Assembly (NCBI GenBank): GCA_964621265.1
Contig: CAZULQ010000001.1
Location: 1 to 64,000 of the forward strand
Source of the DNA: Porcipelethomonas sp964621265
Lineage (GTDB): Bacteria; Bacillota; Clostridia; Oscillospirales; Ruminococcaceae
Length of the DNA: 64,000 nt
Direction: 5' to 3'
Shown here: positions 39,704 through 48,650 of the stretch, in pieces
Numbering within the stretch: position 1 is the stretch's first letter
How the letters are laid out: each line of letters begins with the position of its first letter
Translations under genes and position numbers: made by a program
The notes under the pieces: model-generated
What the model was told of the DNA's origin: nothing
Seen by the model: the letters and a program-made list of their open reading frames with translations, nothing else
Databases searched by the model: none

Positions 39704-40310
39704 AATCAATTCCTCCGAAAAGCTCCGTCCCGCAATTCTTCATGAACACACATGCGGCAGTTTTCATAACATCACCGTTTGTTGTACATGTCATGTTAAC
39801 GGGCAGTATCACACGACTTTTCCTGTCACGATTATCAAAATAACTTTTAAGCGTCAGACAGAAATTCATGACACAGATATCAGTACACACTCCGCACACA
39901 ACAAAGTTTTCAAGCTGTCCGTTCATATCAAGAAAACGTCTGAACTCATGTGCATGAAACCCGTTTGTCGAATTTTTGCGGATAAGCGTAAATCCGCCTG
40001 TTTCTGACAGTTCATCTATGATTTCACATTCCCCCGTGCCATTTATGCAATGCTTCGGGAACACTTCAAATTCCACGGATTTTTTGCTGTGACTGTCAGC
40101 AAAGGCAATTGTTTTCATATTGCTTTGCTTTGCGTATTCAAGCAACGCCTTTATATCCGGAACGATTTTCAGCGCTTCCCTGTTATGAAGATTTCCGGAT
40201 TTCAAAAACCCGTTAATCATATCAATCATAATAACAGCTGTTTTTTGCGTGTCCAGTTCACCAATACGGCAATGCGGCAGATTTTCAATAATATCCTTTT
40301 TAAACGGCAT
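39696..40310 (-). CDS. pncA: Nicotinamidase-like cysteine hydrolase
   Basis: A 204-residue isochorismatase-fold hydrolase. The catalytic triad is visible as Asp in IMIDMINGF, Lys in LIRKNSTNGF and Cys in VCGVCTDICV. Metal ligands of classic PncA (DxHxxxH) appear only in part, as FADSHSKKSVEF. The tight coupling to pncB makes nicotinamide deamidation the likely reaction. The ATG at 40310 has GAGGTG 6 bp upstream; a GTG at 40319 falls in the ribosome site. Confidence 0.85.
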   Translation of the reverse strand: MPFKKDIIENLPHCRIGELDTQKTAVIMIDMINGFLKSGNLHNREALKIVPDIKALLEYAKQSNMKTIAFADSHSKKSVEFEVFPKHCINGTGECEIIDELSETGGFTLIRKNSTNGFHAHEFRRFLDMNGQLENFVVCGVCTDICVMNFCLTLKSYFDNRDRKSRVILPVNMTCTTNGDVMKTAACVFMKNCGTELFGGIDFD

Positions 40311-40349
40311 ATTTTTCACCTCAGTTTAATATGCCACAGATTAACGGAA

Positions 40350-41129
40350 TTATTCAGCATTCATGCTTTCTTCGAGTTTTTCAAGCAGTAAATCATATGC
40401 GCTGCTGCAAAGGTGTATACCATCACCGGCAGAATAATCTTCATTCATATATCCGTTTTCACCCTTAAGTACTGAATTCACATCAACATAATGAATTCTT
40501 TCACTCGGATGATTTTCAACGGTTTCCTTTAAAACGGCATTAGTGCCGTCAATTGTCTCGTTTTTGATTTTATCGCACTCTGTCGATACAGGAGTCACAG
40601 AAAAAATATAGAACTGCGCATCCTTGCAGACCTTCATAGCGTCCTCAACATATTCCATGTAAAGCTCTGAGAATCTCTCAGGGGAATATGTATTGATATC
40701 ATTAAGCCCCATTGAAACAACAACGTTCATAGGTTGTTCAAAATCTAAAATTGTAAGTGCTGCATATTCCTTGCCATCATATGCAAAAGAATAGTCCCTT
40801 ATATTTGACGGTGAAACATTTGGTGTTGCAATAACATTTTCAGCTTTCACCTTCTGATAACCGCCAAAGCCCGAAGTAACCGAATCCCCGATAAAAAATG
40901 TTTCATCAAGTATCTGTTCAAAGCTCATGTTTTCCTCAGGCTTTTCAGTAGTAACAGATGTTTCAGCTTCTGTTTTTTCCTCCTCACTTTCAAGTGGTGG
41001 AAGAGTAATAAGTGCTTCTGTTTCGGCTGCACCAACCGTATCATTAACAGTCTGCGCTGTTTTTTCATCTCCACAGCCGCCTGCGAGCATAAGTGCCGAA
41101 AGCGCCGCTGCTGTCATTATCTTTTTCAT
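40350..41129 (-). CDS. SGNH/GDSL-hydrolase lipoprotein
   Basis: A 259-residue lipoprotein: signal peptide with lipobox LAGGC (Cys near residue 19), a Thr/Glu-rich linker to about 65, then an SGNH hydrolase domain with FFIGDSVTSGFGG (catalytic Ser), the block-III asparagine in SMGLNDINTY, and DGIHLCSSAY (Asp/His). Such enzymes act as esterases or O-acetylesterases on glycans; the substrate is unknown, but surface display and a fibre-degrading or peptidoglycan context are plausible. CGGAG precedes the ATG. Confidence 0.88.
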   Translation of the reverse strand: MKKIMTAAALSALMLAGGCGDEKTAQTVNDTVGAAETEALITLPPLESEEEKTEAETSVTTEKPEENMSFEQILDETFFIGDSVTSGFGGYQKVKAENVIATPNVSPSNIRDYSFAYDGKEYAALTILDFEQPMNVVVSMGLNDINTYSPERFSELYMEYVEDAMKVCKDAQFYIFSVTPVSTECDKIKNETIDGTNAVLKETVENHPSERIHYVDVNSVLKGENGYMNEDYSAGDGIHLCSSAYDLLLEKLEESMNAE

Positions 41130-41158
41130 TTTGTTCTACTCCGTATTTTTTATAAATT

Positions 41159-41187
41159 AAGGCGAGTTCACTAAAGAAACTCGCCTT
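41159..41187 (-). terminator. Terminator of the long tepA-to-ispH run
   Basis: AAGGCGAGTT (41159-41168) and AACTCGCCTT (41178-41187) form a perfect 10-bp stem. On the minus strand AATTTATAAAAAA follows, so the T tract is weak. Confidence 0.8.
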
Positions 41188-41202
41188 ATTATATCTCTAA
41201 AA

Positions 41203-43146
41203 TTATTCAGCTTCTTCTTCAGCAGCTTCTTCTGATGTTTCGAGAAGAGCTCTCATTGAAATGCTGATTCTCTTCTTTTCGATGTCGATTTCTGTAATCT
41301 TTGCATCTACTTCCTGACCAACAGAAATTACTTCTGCAACGTTTTCAACTCTCTGGTCAGCAATCTGTGAGATGTGGATAAGACCATCAACGCCTTCAAT
41401 AATCTGAGCGAATGCACCGAATGGTGTGATTGAAACAACCTTAGCCTTAACTACATCACCAACATTGTATTCATTTTCAAACTTAACCCATGGGTTGTCC
41501 TCAGCCTTCTTGAAACCGAGTGAGATTCTGCCTGCTTCCTTGTCGAGTTCCTTGATGTATACTTCAAGAACATCGCCAACGCTTACAACCTGGCTTGGGT
41601 GCTTGATTCTGTTCCATGAAAGTTCAGAAATGTGAACCATTCCGTCGATACCGCCGAGGTCAACGAATGCGCCGTAGTTTGTAAGTGACTTAACTTCACC
41701 CTTGTATGTCTTGTTGAGTTCAGCTGTTTCCCAGAATGCAGCCTTAGCAGCTTCCTTCTGTGCCTTAGCAACAGCCTTGATTGAACCAACTGCTCTTCTG
41801 CGTGATTCATTTACTTCGATAATCTTGAGTTCAACCTTCTTCTTGAGAAGTTCGTCTAAGCTCTTGTCACGCGCTACGCCTGTCTGTGATGCAGGAACGA
41901 ATACTCTTACACCGTCAACAGAAACTAAAACGCCGCCCTTTACTGTGCTCTGAACGATACCCTCGAGTACCTTTTCTTCGTCCTTAGCCTTTGAAATGTT
42001 GTCAAAGCCTAAAAGTTCATCAACCTTCTTCTTTGAAAGCATAACAATGCCTTCCTGGTCGTTGATTTTTGTAACGATGAGTTCAACTTCATCGCCAACG
42101 CTTACGATGTCTGATGGTTTCTTTGAAGGGTCATCTGTGAGTTCAGAAAGTGGAACATAACCTGTGTGCTTAGTTCCGATATCTACGATTGCTTCACTAT
42201 TGTTAAGTGCGGCAATATAGCCTTTAACACGCTCTCCTGTATGTACTTTCTTGAAGGACTGCTCCAGCGCCTCTTCAAAATTAATGTCTTCAAAAATTTC
42301 AGCCATGGTATTTTGTACCTCCTTAATTATATAAGCCGGGGTTGAAGCTCCGGCAGTAATGCCTATTTTATCAGCATTTTTCAGGTTCAGTGAATAAAGC
42401 TCGTCCGCATTTTCAATGTGATATGACTGGCAGTTTTCAGAACACACGTTAAAAAGCTTTACCGTGTTTGAACTGTTTCTGCCTCCCACAACAATCATTA
42501 TATCGGCTTCCTTTGAGAGCAATGCGGCATCCGATTGCCTCTGAGAAGTTGCATTACAAATTGTGTCGAAAACGAGGATATTTTCATCATCCTCGGGAAT
42601 AGCCCTCATACACTCTCCCCATACTAATATATTATACGTCGTTTGCGCGACAATTGCAAGCTTTTTTTGAATTTTTGTATATTTTTTTTCAAAAAAGCCT
42701 TTTAGCTCGGTTTCATCCTTAAAAACAAAGCAATTTTCGTCACAATGACCAACAATTCCCTGAACCTCGGGATGATTTCTGTCCCCTGCAATGAGAATAT
42801 AATATCCTTCTTCGGTCTTTTCTCTGACAATTTTGTGTATTCTTGCTACAAAAGGACAGGTAGCGTCGATATACTCATTTCCTTTTTCAGAAAGCTCATC
42901 ATAGATTTTTCTGCCTACTCCATGAGAGCGGATAACTGCCTTTTCACCCTCTTCAAGTTCGGAAACGCTGTCAATAATCCTGACGCCCTTTCGTTTCAGG
43001 TCCTCAACAACATCGCTGTTATGTATAATAGGTCCGAGTGTTGCAATCCTGCCGCTGTTTTTTTCAACTTCCTCATTGACAAGCTTCATTGCTCTGTCAA
43101 CTCCGAAGCAGAAGCCGGCAGTTTTAGCTGTTTTAATTTCTGCCAT
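41203..43146 (-). CDS. ispH: Bifunctional IspH (HMBPP reductase) - ribosomal protein S1 fusion
   Basis: A 647-residue fusion. Residues 1-280 are IspH, the iron-sulfur enzyme that makes IPP and DMAPP at the end of the MEP pathway, with cysteines in KTAGFCFGV, IDATCPFV and ICNATSQR and the TAGASTP motif. Residues about 300-640 hold four S1 RNA-binding repeats (KGYIAALNNSEAIVDIG, EGIVQSTVKGGVLVSV, KGEVKSLTNYGAFVDLGG and KAKVVSITPFGAFAQI). Reading frame is continuous. The fusion is well known in clostridia. It is the last gene of the run and has a terminator after it. Confidence 0.95.
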   Translation of the reverse strand: MAEIKTAKTAGFCFGVDRAMKLVNEEVEKNSGRIATLGPIIHNSDVVEDLKRKGVRIIDSVSELEEGEKAVIRSHGVGRKIYDELSEKGNEYIDATCPFVARIHKIVREKTEEGYYILIAGDRNHPEVQGIVGHCDENCFVFKDETELKGFFEKKYTKIQKKLAIVAQTTYNILVWGECMRAIPEDDENILVFDTICNATSQRQSDAALLSKEADIMIVVGGRNSSNTVKLFNVCSENCQSYHIENADELYSLNLKNADKIGITAGASTPAYIIKEVQNTMAEIFEDINFEEALEQSFKKVHTGERVKGYIAALNNSEAIVDIGTKHTGYVPLSELTDDPSKKPSDIVSVGDEVELIVTKINDQEGIVMLSKKKVDELLGFDNISKAKDEEKVLEGIVQSTVKGGVLVSVDGVRVFVPASQTGVARDKSLDELLKKKVELKIIEVNESRRRAVGSIKAVAKAQKEAAKAAFWETAELNKTYKGEVKSLTNYGAFVDLGGIDGMVHISELSWNRIKHPSQVVSVGDVLEVYIKELDKEAGRISLGFKKAEDNPWVKFENEYNVGDVVKAKVVSITPFGAFAQIIEGVDGLIHISQIADQRVENVAEVISVGQEVDAKITEIDIEKKRISISMRALLETSEEAAEEEAE

Positions 43147-43148
43147 CG

Positions 43149-43757
43149 TTATTCTCCCTCAACAAGCGCGGTAATATCGCCCATAATTCTTGATTTTATT
43201 GCTTTGAGTTCTGAAGATGAACGTTCTTCACTGAGCTTTAACTCACCAGGGCTTATTGCCTTTCCGAATTTAACTGTAATCTTTCTTCTGAATTTAAGCT
43301 TTCCTTCAAAGACTATTCCGACAGGAACAACAGGTGCTCCTGCCTTGGCGGCGATATAGGCAACGCCCGATTTACCTTTGCCTACCTTGCCATCCTTGCT
43401 TCTTGTGCCCTCAGGGAAAATAATCAGCTTGTCGCCGTCATTCACCTTTGAAACTGCATCGTCGATAACCTTCATGTCGCCCTTGCCTCTTGAAACAGGG
43501 AACGCGCCAAGCTTTCTGATGAGCCAGCCGAAAAAGCGGTTTTTGAAAAGCTCTTCCTTTGCAACGAATGCGTATTTATACGTTCCTGCGCAGATTGCAA
43601 GAAGCGGAGGGTCAGCATTGGTTCTGTGGTTTGAGGCAAGTACACACCCTTCCTTAGGAACGTTTTCTCTGCCTTCAACCTTAATGTTGTACCAAAGCTT
43701 CATAAAAAAGCGGACAAGAACAATAACTCCTCTATAAATAATTCCGGGTTTCTTCAT
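43149..43757 (-). CDS. plsC: 1-acylglycerol-3-phosphate O-acyltransferase
   Basis: A 202-residue PlsC acyltransferase forming phosphatidic acid. The catalytic HX4D box is NHRTNADP near residue 43-50, the substrate-binding FPEGTRSKDG is near 117, and a single N-terminal hydrophobic segment is present. It lies between cmk and ispH/S1 with very short gaps, an arrangement often seen in clostridia. Confidence 0.92.
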   Translation of the reverse strand: MKKPGIIYRGVIVLVRFFMKLWYNIKVEGRENVPKEGCVLASNHRTNADPPLLAICAGTYKYAFVAKEELFKNRFFGWLIRKLGAFPVSRGKGDMKVIDDAVSKVNDGDKLIIFPEGTRSKDGKVGKGKSGVAYIAAKAGAPVVPVGIVFEGKLKFRRKITVKFGKAISPGELKLSEERSSSELKAIKSRIMGDITALVEGE

Positions 43758-43770
43758 AACACATCTCCAA

Positions 43771-44424
43771 TTACTTTTTAATTTCAGCTATCATTGATTT
43801 AAGCTTTGCTATAACTTCATCAATTGTCATTCCTGTTGTGTCAAGAAGTACTGCGTCATCTGCCTGTTTAAGCGGCGCTATGTCACGGTGCATGTCGTTA
43901 TAGTCACGCTGCTTTATGTCCTCAAGCACCTGTTCATATGTAATGTCAGAATCAGTCATTTCCTTAAATCTTCTGTTTGCTCTTTCCTCAGCAGAAGCAG
44001 TCAGGAACACCTTTAAGTCAGCGTTCGGGAGAACAACAGTTCCGATATCACGTCCGTCCATGATGATATTGTTTTCAGCGGCAATCTTCTTCTGAAGTCC
44101 GAAAAGGAACTCTCTCACAGCAGGTATCGCAGAAACTCTTGAAGCATTCATTGAAACATCTGCTGTTCTGATTTTGTCGGAAACATCATTTCCGTTTAAG
44201 ATAACGTGCTGAGCCTTATCGATAAATTCAAGGCTTACATTGATTTTATCAAGTGAATTTACAAGCGCATCATTATCAAGATTGTTTTCAAGTGCATAAA
44301 GCGCAATCGAGCGATAAAGCGCACCTGTGTCAACATATATATATCCGATTTGTGCGGCAACTGCCTTGGCAATCGAGCTTTTTCCTGCGCCTGCTGGTCC
44401 GTCAATAGCAATATTTATACTCAT
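43771..44424 (-). CDS. cmk: Cytidylate kinase
   Basis: A 217-residue CMP/dCMP kinase. The P-loop GPAGAGKSS is at about residues 9-17, YVDTGALYR near 31, and MDGRDIGTVVLPNADLKVFLTAS near 120-142 holds the CMP-binding DGRDIGT. It is followed by plsC and ispH/S1, as in other clostridia. AAGGAG precedes the ATG. Confidence 0.95.
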   Translation of the reverse strand: MSINIAIDGPAGAGKSSIAKAVAAQIGYIYVDTGALYRSIALYALENNLDNDALVNSLDKINVSLEFIDKAQHVILNGNDVSDKIRTADVSMNASRVSAIPAVREFLFGLQKKIAAENNIIMDGRDIGTVVLPNADLKVFLTASAEERANRRFKEMTDSDITYEQVLEDIKQRDYNDMHRDIAPLKQADDAVLLDTTGMTIDEVIAKLKSMIAEIKK

Positions 44425-44442
44425 AATAATTTTCTCCTTATT

Positions 44443-45663
44443 TTACATATTCATCGCCGCACAATAAGCGGTCGAAAAGGCAATCTGAAGATTAAATCCG
44501 CCTGTATAAGCGTCAACGTCAATAACCTCTCCTGCAAAGTAAAGCGACTTCACAAGCTTTGATTCCATTGTTTTCGGATTAATCTCCTTAACGTCCACGC
44601 CTCCGCTCGTAACAATCGCTTCCTCAATAGGACGAAAGCCCTTGACTGTAAGCGGAAAGGCTTTTAAGAGCTGTCCGAATTTGATTCTCTCCTCACGGGT
44701 CACCTGGTTTATACGTCTTTCGCCTTCAATCCCCGAAAGCCTTACGGCTGGCGCAATAAGCTTTGCAGGCAGAAGCTTTGAAAGTGAGTTTCCGAAAATA
44801 CGGTTTATATTCTCGCTGAAGTCCCTTTGCAGACGTGCATCAAGCTGTTCATGTGTAAGACCCGGCTTTAAGTCAATTTTAAGAGTGTATCTGTCGGGCT
44901 CCATTTTTTCAATGTGTGAGCTTGCGCTGAGTACCAAAGGCCCCGACACTCCAAAATGCGTAAACAGCATTTCTCCAAGCTCGCTGTAAATCTTCTTGTC
45001 GCCGTCATAAAGTGAAAGCGTCACATTTTTAAGCGACAGCCCCATCATGTCTGCACAGTATTTTTCCTTGCACACAAGCGGTATGAGCGAAGGCTCAAGC
45101 TTTGTTACACTGTGTCCGACACTTTTAGCAAGTGTGTAACCATCACCCGTTGAGCCTGTCTGCGGATATGACTTTCCGCCCGTTGCAATAAGAACCGAGC
45201 GTGAGCGGTATTCACGTCTGTCTGTCACAACTCCACAGCATACCCCGTCCTCAACGATAAGCGATTTTACCCGTTCCTTTATAACTTTAACGCCACAGTC
45301 ATGAAGTTCTCTTTCAAGCGCACCGACAATATCTGATGATTTGTCGCTCTCCGGAAATACTCTGTTTCCACGCTCTGTTTTAAGCGGTACTCCTGCCCAC
45401 TCGAAAAAGTTCATGACATCTTCAGTTGAATACTGCGAAAAAGCACTGTAAAGAAATCTCGCATTAACAGGAATATTTCTTATAAGCTCATCGTTTGAGC
45501 AGTTGTTTGTGACATTACAGCGCCCCTTACCCGTAATAAGAAGCTTTTTGCCGATTCTGCCGTTAGGCTCAAAAATGAAAACCTTATTGCCAAAGCGTGC
45601 GGAATGTACGCCCGCCATAGCGCCTGCAGCACCGCCTCCGATTATAATTACATCTGCGTCCAT
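44443..45663 (-). CDS. HI0933/YhiN-family FAD-dependent oxidoreductase
   Basis: A 406-residue flavoprotein of the HI0933-like family. The dinucleotide fold GGGAAGAMAG is at residues 8-17, the ATGGKSYPQTGSTGDGY signature is near 157-173, and the C-terminal LYFAGEVIDVDAYTGGFNLQIAFSTA closes the FAD site. The physiological reaction is not established. It precedes cmk by 18 bp. Confidence 0.92.
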   Translation of the reverse strand: MDADVIIIGGGAAGAMAGVHSARFGNKVFIFEPNGRIGKKLLITGKGRCNVTNNCSNDELIRNIPVNARFLYSAFSQYSTEDVMNFFEWAGVPLKTERGNRVFPESDKSSDIVGALERELHDCGVKVIKERVKSLIVEDGVCCGVVTDRREYRSRSVLIATGGKSYPQTGSTGDGYTLAKSVGHSVTKLEPSLIPLVCKEKYCADMMGLSLKNVTLSLYDGDKKIYSELGEMLFTHFGVSGPLVLSASSHIEKMEPDRYTLKIDLKPGLTHEQLDARLQRDFSENINRIFGNSLSKLLPAKLIAPAVRLSGIEGERRINQVTREERIKFGQLLKAFPLTVKGFRPIEEAIVTSGGVDVKEINPKTMESKLVKSLYFAGEVIDVDAYTGGFNLQIAFSTAYCAAMNM

Positions 45664-45666
45664 ATT

Positions 45667-45873
45667 TTATCCCCACAAGCTGTTTTGTTTTTTCAGATTT
45701 TCCGCTCTGCGTTTTTCGGTTGCAGAGGAATCCGGTATGTAAATCCCGTTTTCGAGCGTCAGTACATCGCCCTCTCTTGCATTATCCGACACTTCACCAC
45801 GACTGATTTCCACACTCACGCCGTCTTTTTCGATTATAGCAATGCTTCCTTCAAAGCGTTCAAGTATCAGCAT
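45667..45873 (-). CDS. DUF3006 small protein
   Basis: A 68-residue protein of the DUF3006 family, recognised from the ERFEG..A..E.....V.I.R......REGDVL......Y..D pattern: a small beta-barrel-like domain followed by a basic tail. It is 2 bp after the MBL-fold gene, a pairing frequent in Firmicutes. Function unknown; the context suggests it works with the ComEC-like hydrolase. Confidence 0.82.
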   Translation of the reverse strand: MLILERFEGSIAIIEKDGVSVEISRGEVSDNAREGDVLTLENGIYIPDSSATEKRRAENLKKQNSLWG

Positions 45874-45875
45874 AA

Positions 45876-46769
45876 TTATTCCTCCGTTTCAATCTCAAAG
45901 CCGTCTTCCGACGACCTGAACACAACCGTACCGTTTAAATCGGTTCTGTAAATTTCGTCGGCATAGTCCTCAAAGCGGTCGAGTATTTCATCGTGCGGAT
46001 GACCATAGGAATTATCAGCGCCGCAGGAAATCACGATATACTCAGGATTAATAACGTCAAGCACAGCCTTGCTGTTTGAAGTACTGCTTCCATGATGCGC
46101 CGCACTGTAAACATCAACATCGGAAAAACCTCCGTTTTCCAGAATGTCCTTTTCTGCCTTTTTCTCAACGTCACCTGTAAACAGGAAAGTATTGTCCCCG
46201 TGTGACAAAACAGCAGAAACGGAGTAATTATTAAGGTCATCATAGTCCCTGACAGGCGCAATCAGTTCCAGACTGCAGTTTCCGATTTCGTACTTTGCAC
46301 CAACCTCTGCGGCTGTCATTTTCATACCTTTTTCCGAAACTGCGTCAAGAAAGTTTTCATAAAATCTTGTTGTCGGTGTCATATCGTCAGAAACTCTTGG
46401 AAGTATTACATTTTCAACTTCAATGCTCTTTATAATATCCGACGCGCCGCCCATGTGGTCGGAATGAGGATGAGTAAGTAACATATAGTCAAGGCTGTCA
46501 ACGCCGTTTTTCTTCATGTACTGACAGATTTTTTCGGCATTTTCCTTTTCACCTGTGTCAATCAGAAGCGAATCCTCACCCGAAATTACAAGCGTACAGT
46601 CACCCTGACCCACATCAATAAAATGCACCTGTGCTTCACCCTCAGCAACAGCTGTTTGCTTACCGAAAAGCTGTTTCCAGTCATCAAGAGTGAATATATC
46701 AAGAAAATGTGCGGCAATAATTCCGGCAATAATAATTGTTACAGCCGCCGCAAGACCGCCTGTTTTCAT
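45876..46769 (-). CDS. Membrane-anchored ComEC-like metallo-beta-lactamase hydrolase
   Basis: About 297 residues: an N-terminal transmembrane helix (about 5-25), a short linker, then an MBL-fold domain resembling the extracellular domain of ComEC: VHFIDVGQGDCTLV, LLTHPHSDHMGG (metal ligands), LFTGDVE and YSAAHHGSSTSNS. ComEC-type domains act on DNA or nucleotides; no DNA-uptake channel part is present. The ATG at 46769 overlaps the ygiQ stop (ATGA) and has AAGGG 8 bp upstream; an ATG at 46796 with AAAGG 9 bp upstream is also possible. Confidence 0.87.
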   Translation of the reverse strand: MKTGGLAAAVTIIIAGIIAAHFLDIFTLDDWKQLFGKQTAVAEGEAQVHFIDVGQGDCTLVISGEDSLLIDTGEKENAEKICQYMKKNGVDSLDYMLLTHPHSDHMGGASDIIKSIEVENVILPRVSDDMTPTTRFYENFLDAVSEKGMKMTAAEVGAKYEIGNCSLELIAPVRDYDDLNNYSVSAVLSHGDNTFLFTGDVEKKAEKDILENGGFSDVDVYSAAHHGSSTSNSKAVLDVINPEYIVISCGADNSYGHPHDEILDRFEDYADEIYRTDLNGTVVFRSSEDGFEIETEE

Positions 46770-48640
46770 CGTCTTTTTCCCTTTGGTTTTTGCCATTTTC
46801 CATTACCTTTCCTTTTTGCATCCCTTGCATTGTTCCCCTGCTTTGCACCCTGTTCAGGCGTTACAAGACAGTTTTTGCCGAAACCGATAAGGTCATGTCT
46901 GCCTGCTTTTTTAAGTGCCGCAATAACAACCTTTTTATTTTCTGGCTTGAAATACTGCAGAAGTGTTCTCTGCATTTTTTTCTCCTCGGGAGTTTTCGGA
47001 ACATAAACTTCTTCCATGGTATATGGGTCAAGTCCAGTATGGAACATACAGGTTGAAAGCGTACCAGGAGTCGGATAAAAGTCCTGAACCTGTTCGGGAC
47101 GCATATTGTTTTCCTTGAGGAACACAGCAAGGTCAATCGCCTCTCTGAGCGTACTGCCCGGATGAGATGACATAAGATAAGGCACTAAATACTGCTCCTT
47201 GCCAACACCTTTGGTAATCTCATAAAATCTCTTCTGGAATTTCTTGTACGCTTCAATATGCGGCTTGCCCATTTTGTCGAGTACCGCCGCTGAACAATGC
47301 TCAGGCGCAACCTTAAGCTGTCCGCTAACGTGATTTTTTATAAGTTCCTTTATAAACTCGTCGCTCTCGTCTTCCATGAGATAGTCATATCTGATACCCG
47401 AACGGATAAACACCTTTTTAACGCCCTTTACCTTTCTGAGCTTTCTGAGAATATCAATATACTCCGAATGGTCAACATGGAGATTAGGACACGGCTTTGG
47501 CGCTAAACACTTTTTACCCTTGCAGAGCCCGAGCTTTAGCTGCTTTTCACAGGAAGGATATCTGAAATTGGCTGTCGGACCGCCGACATCGTGAATATAG
47601 CCTTTGAAGTCAGGCATTTTAGTAAGCTTTTCAGCCTCCTCCAGAATCGACTGCTCACTTCGGCAGGTAATCTTTCTTCCCTGATGAAGCGCAATTGAGC
47701 AGAAGTTACAGTAGCCGAAACAGCCTCTGTTATGAGTTATTGAAAAGCGCACTTCTTCAATTCCCGGCACTCCGCCCATGCTCTCATATGACGGATGATA
47801 CGCCCTCATGTAAGGCAGACTGTAAATATGGTCAAGTTCCTCGGTTGTAAGGCTCAGCGCAGGCGGATTCTGTACAAGCATCATTTTGCCGTGACGCTGG
47901 ATTACAGTTTTTCCATAAACCTCGTCCTGCTGGTCATACTGCTGTCTGCACGCCTTGGCATAAGCCTTTTTGTTTTCCCTCACCTGTTCAAAGGATGCGC
48001 ATTCCGCCGCCCCGATTGGTGTATTGACAGGCTCTGTCATATAACAGGTACCTCTGATGTCGTGCATATCCTTAATGCTCTCGCCGCTGTCAAGACGACG
48101 CGCAATTTCCTCGGTCTGATGCTCGCCCATGCCGAACATAAGCAGGTCAGCACCGCTGTCATAAAGTATTGACGGTCTCACATCATCGTCCCAGTAGTCA
48201 TAGTGCGCAAAGCGTCTGAGCGACGCTTCGAGTCCGCCGATTGCAATAGGAATATCACCATAAATCTCACGGATTTTTTTGCAGTAAACAATAACTGCTC
48301 TGTCGGGACGCTTTCCTGCCCTGCCGCCTGCCGTATATGCATCGTCAGAGCGTTTTCTCTTTGCGGCGGTGTAATGCGCCACCATAGAGTCAATGTTGCC
48401 CGATGTCACAAGAAATGCAAGTCTCGGTGCGCCATACATTGTAAAGTCACGGTCACTTCTCCAGTCAGGCTGAGAGATAATGCCGACCGTATAGCCAAGA
48501 CTTTCAAGCAAACGTGTTATAATAGACGCACCAAAGCTTGGGTGGTCAACATAAGCGTCACCCGTTACATATATAAAATCAAACTGTTTAATTCCACGCT
48601 CGTCCATATCACGACGTGAAAGCGGTAAAAAACCGTTCAT
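46766..48640 (-). CDS. YgiQ-family radical SAM protein
   Basis: A 624-residue YgiQ/UPF0313 protein: an N-terminal B12-binding-like region (VTGDAYVDHPSFGASIITR near residue 29), the radical SAM core with RGCFGYCNFC near 310, and the C-terminal DUF3362 part (FYPTPGTLSTCMFHTGLDP). A very basic tail (KRKGNGKWQKPKGKRR) ends it. The reaction is unknown. It lies between ftsK and the MBL gene on the same strand, 10 bp after ftsK. Confidence 0.9.
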   Translation of the reverse strand: MNGFLPLSRRDMDERGIKQFDFIYVTGDAYVDHPSFGASIITRLLESLGYTVGIISQPDWRSDRDFTMYGAPRLAFLVTSGNIDSMVAHYTAAKRKRSDDAYTAGGRAGKRPDRAVIVYCKKIREIYGDIPIAIGGLEASLRRFAHYDYWDDDVRPSILYDSGADLLMFGMGEHQTEEIARRLDSGESIKDMHDIRGTCYMTEPVNTPIGAAECASFEQVRENKKAYAKACRQQYDQQDEVYGKTVIQRHGKMMLVQNPPALSLTTEELDHIYSLPYMRAYHPSYESMGGVPGIEEVRFSITHNRGCFGYCNFCSIALHQGRKITCRSEQSILEEAEKLTKMPDFKGYIHDVGGPTANFRYPSCEKQLKLGLCKGKKCLAPKPCPNLHVDHSEYIDILRKLRKVKGVKKVFIRSGIRYDYLMEDESDEFIKELIKNHVSGQLKVAPEHCSAAVLDKMGKPHIEAYKKFQKRFYEITKGVGKEQYLVPYLMSSHPGSTLREAIDLAVFLKENNMRPEQVQDFYPTPGTLSTCMFHTGLDPYTMEEVYVPKTPEEKKMQRTLLQYFKPENKKVVIAALKKAGRHDLIGFGKNCLVTPEQGAKQGNNARDAKRKGNGKWQKPKGKRR

Positions 48641-48650
48641 AAAAACCTCT

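Noticed and set aside
39704..39709. TTG at 39709 as pncB start
   Set aside because: It is only 2 bp from GGAGG; the TTG at 39703 is spaced 8 bp and gives the family N-terminus.
41203..43146. Frameshift or misassembly joining ispH and S1
   Set aside because: The reading frame is continuous and the same fusion is known in clostridia.
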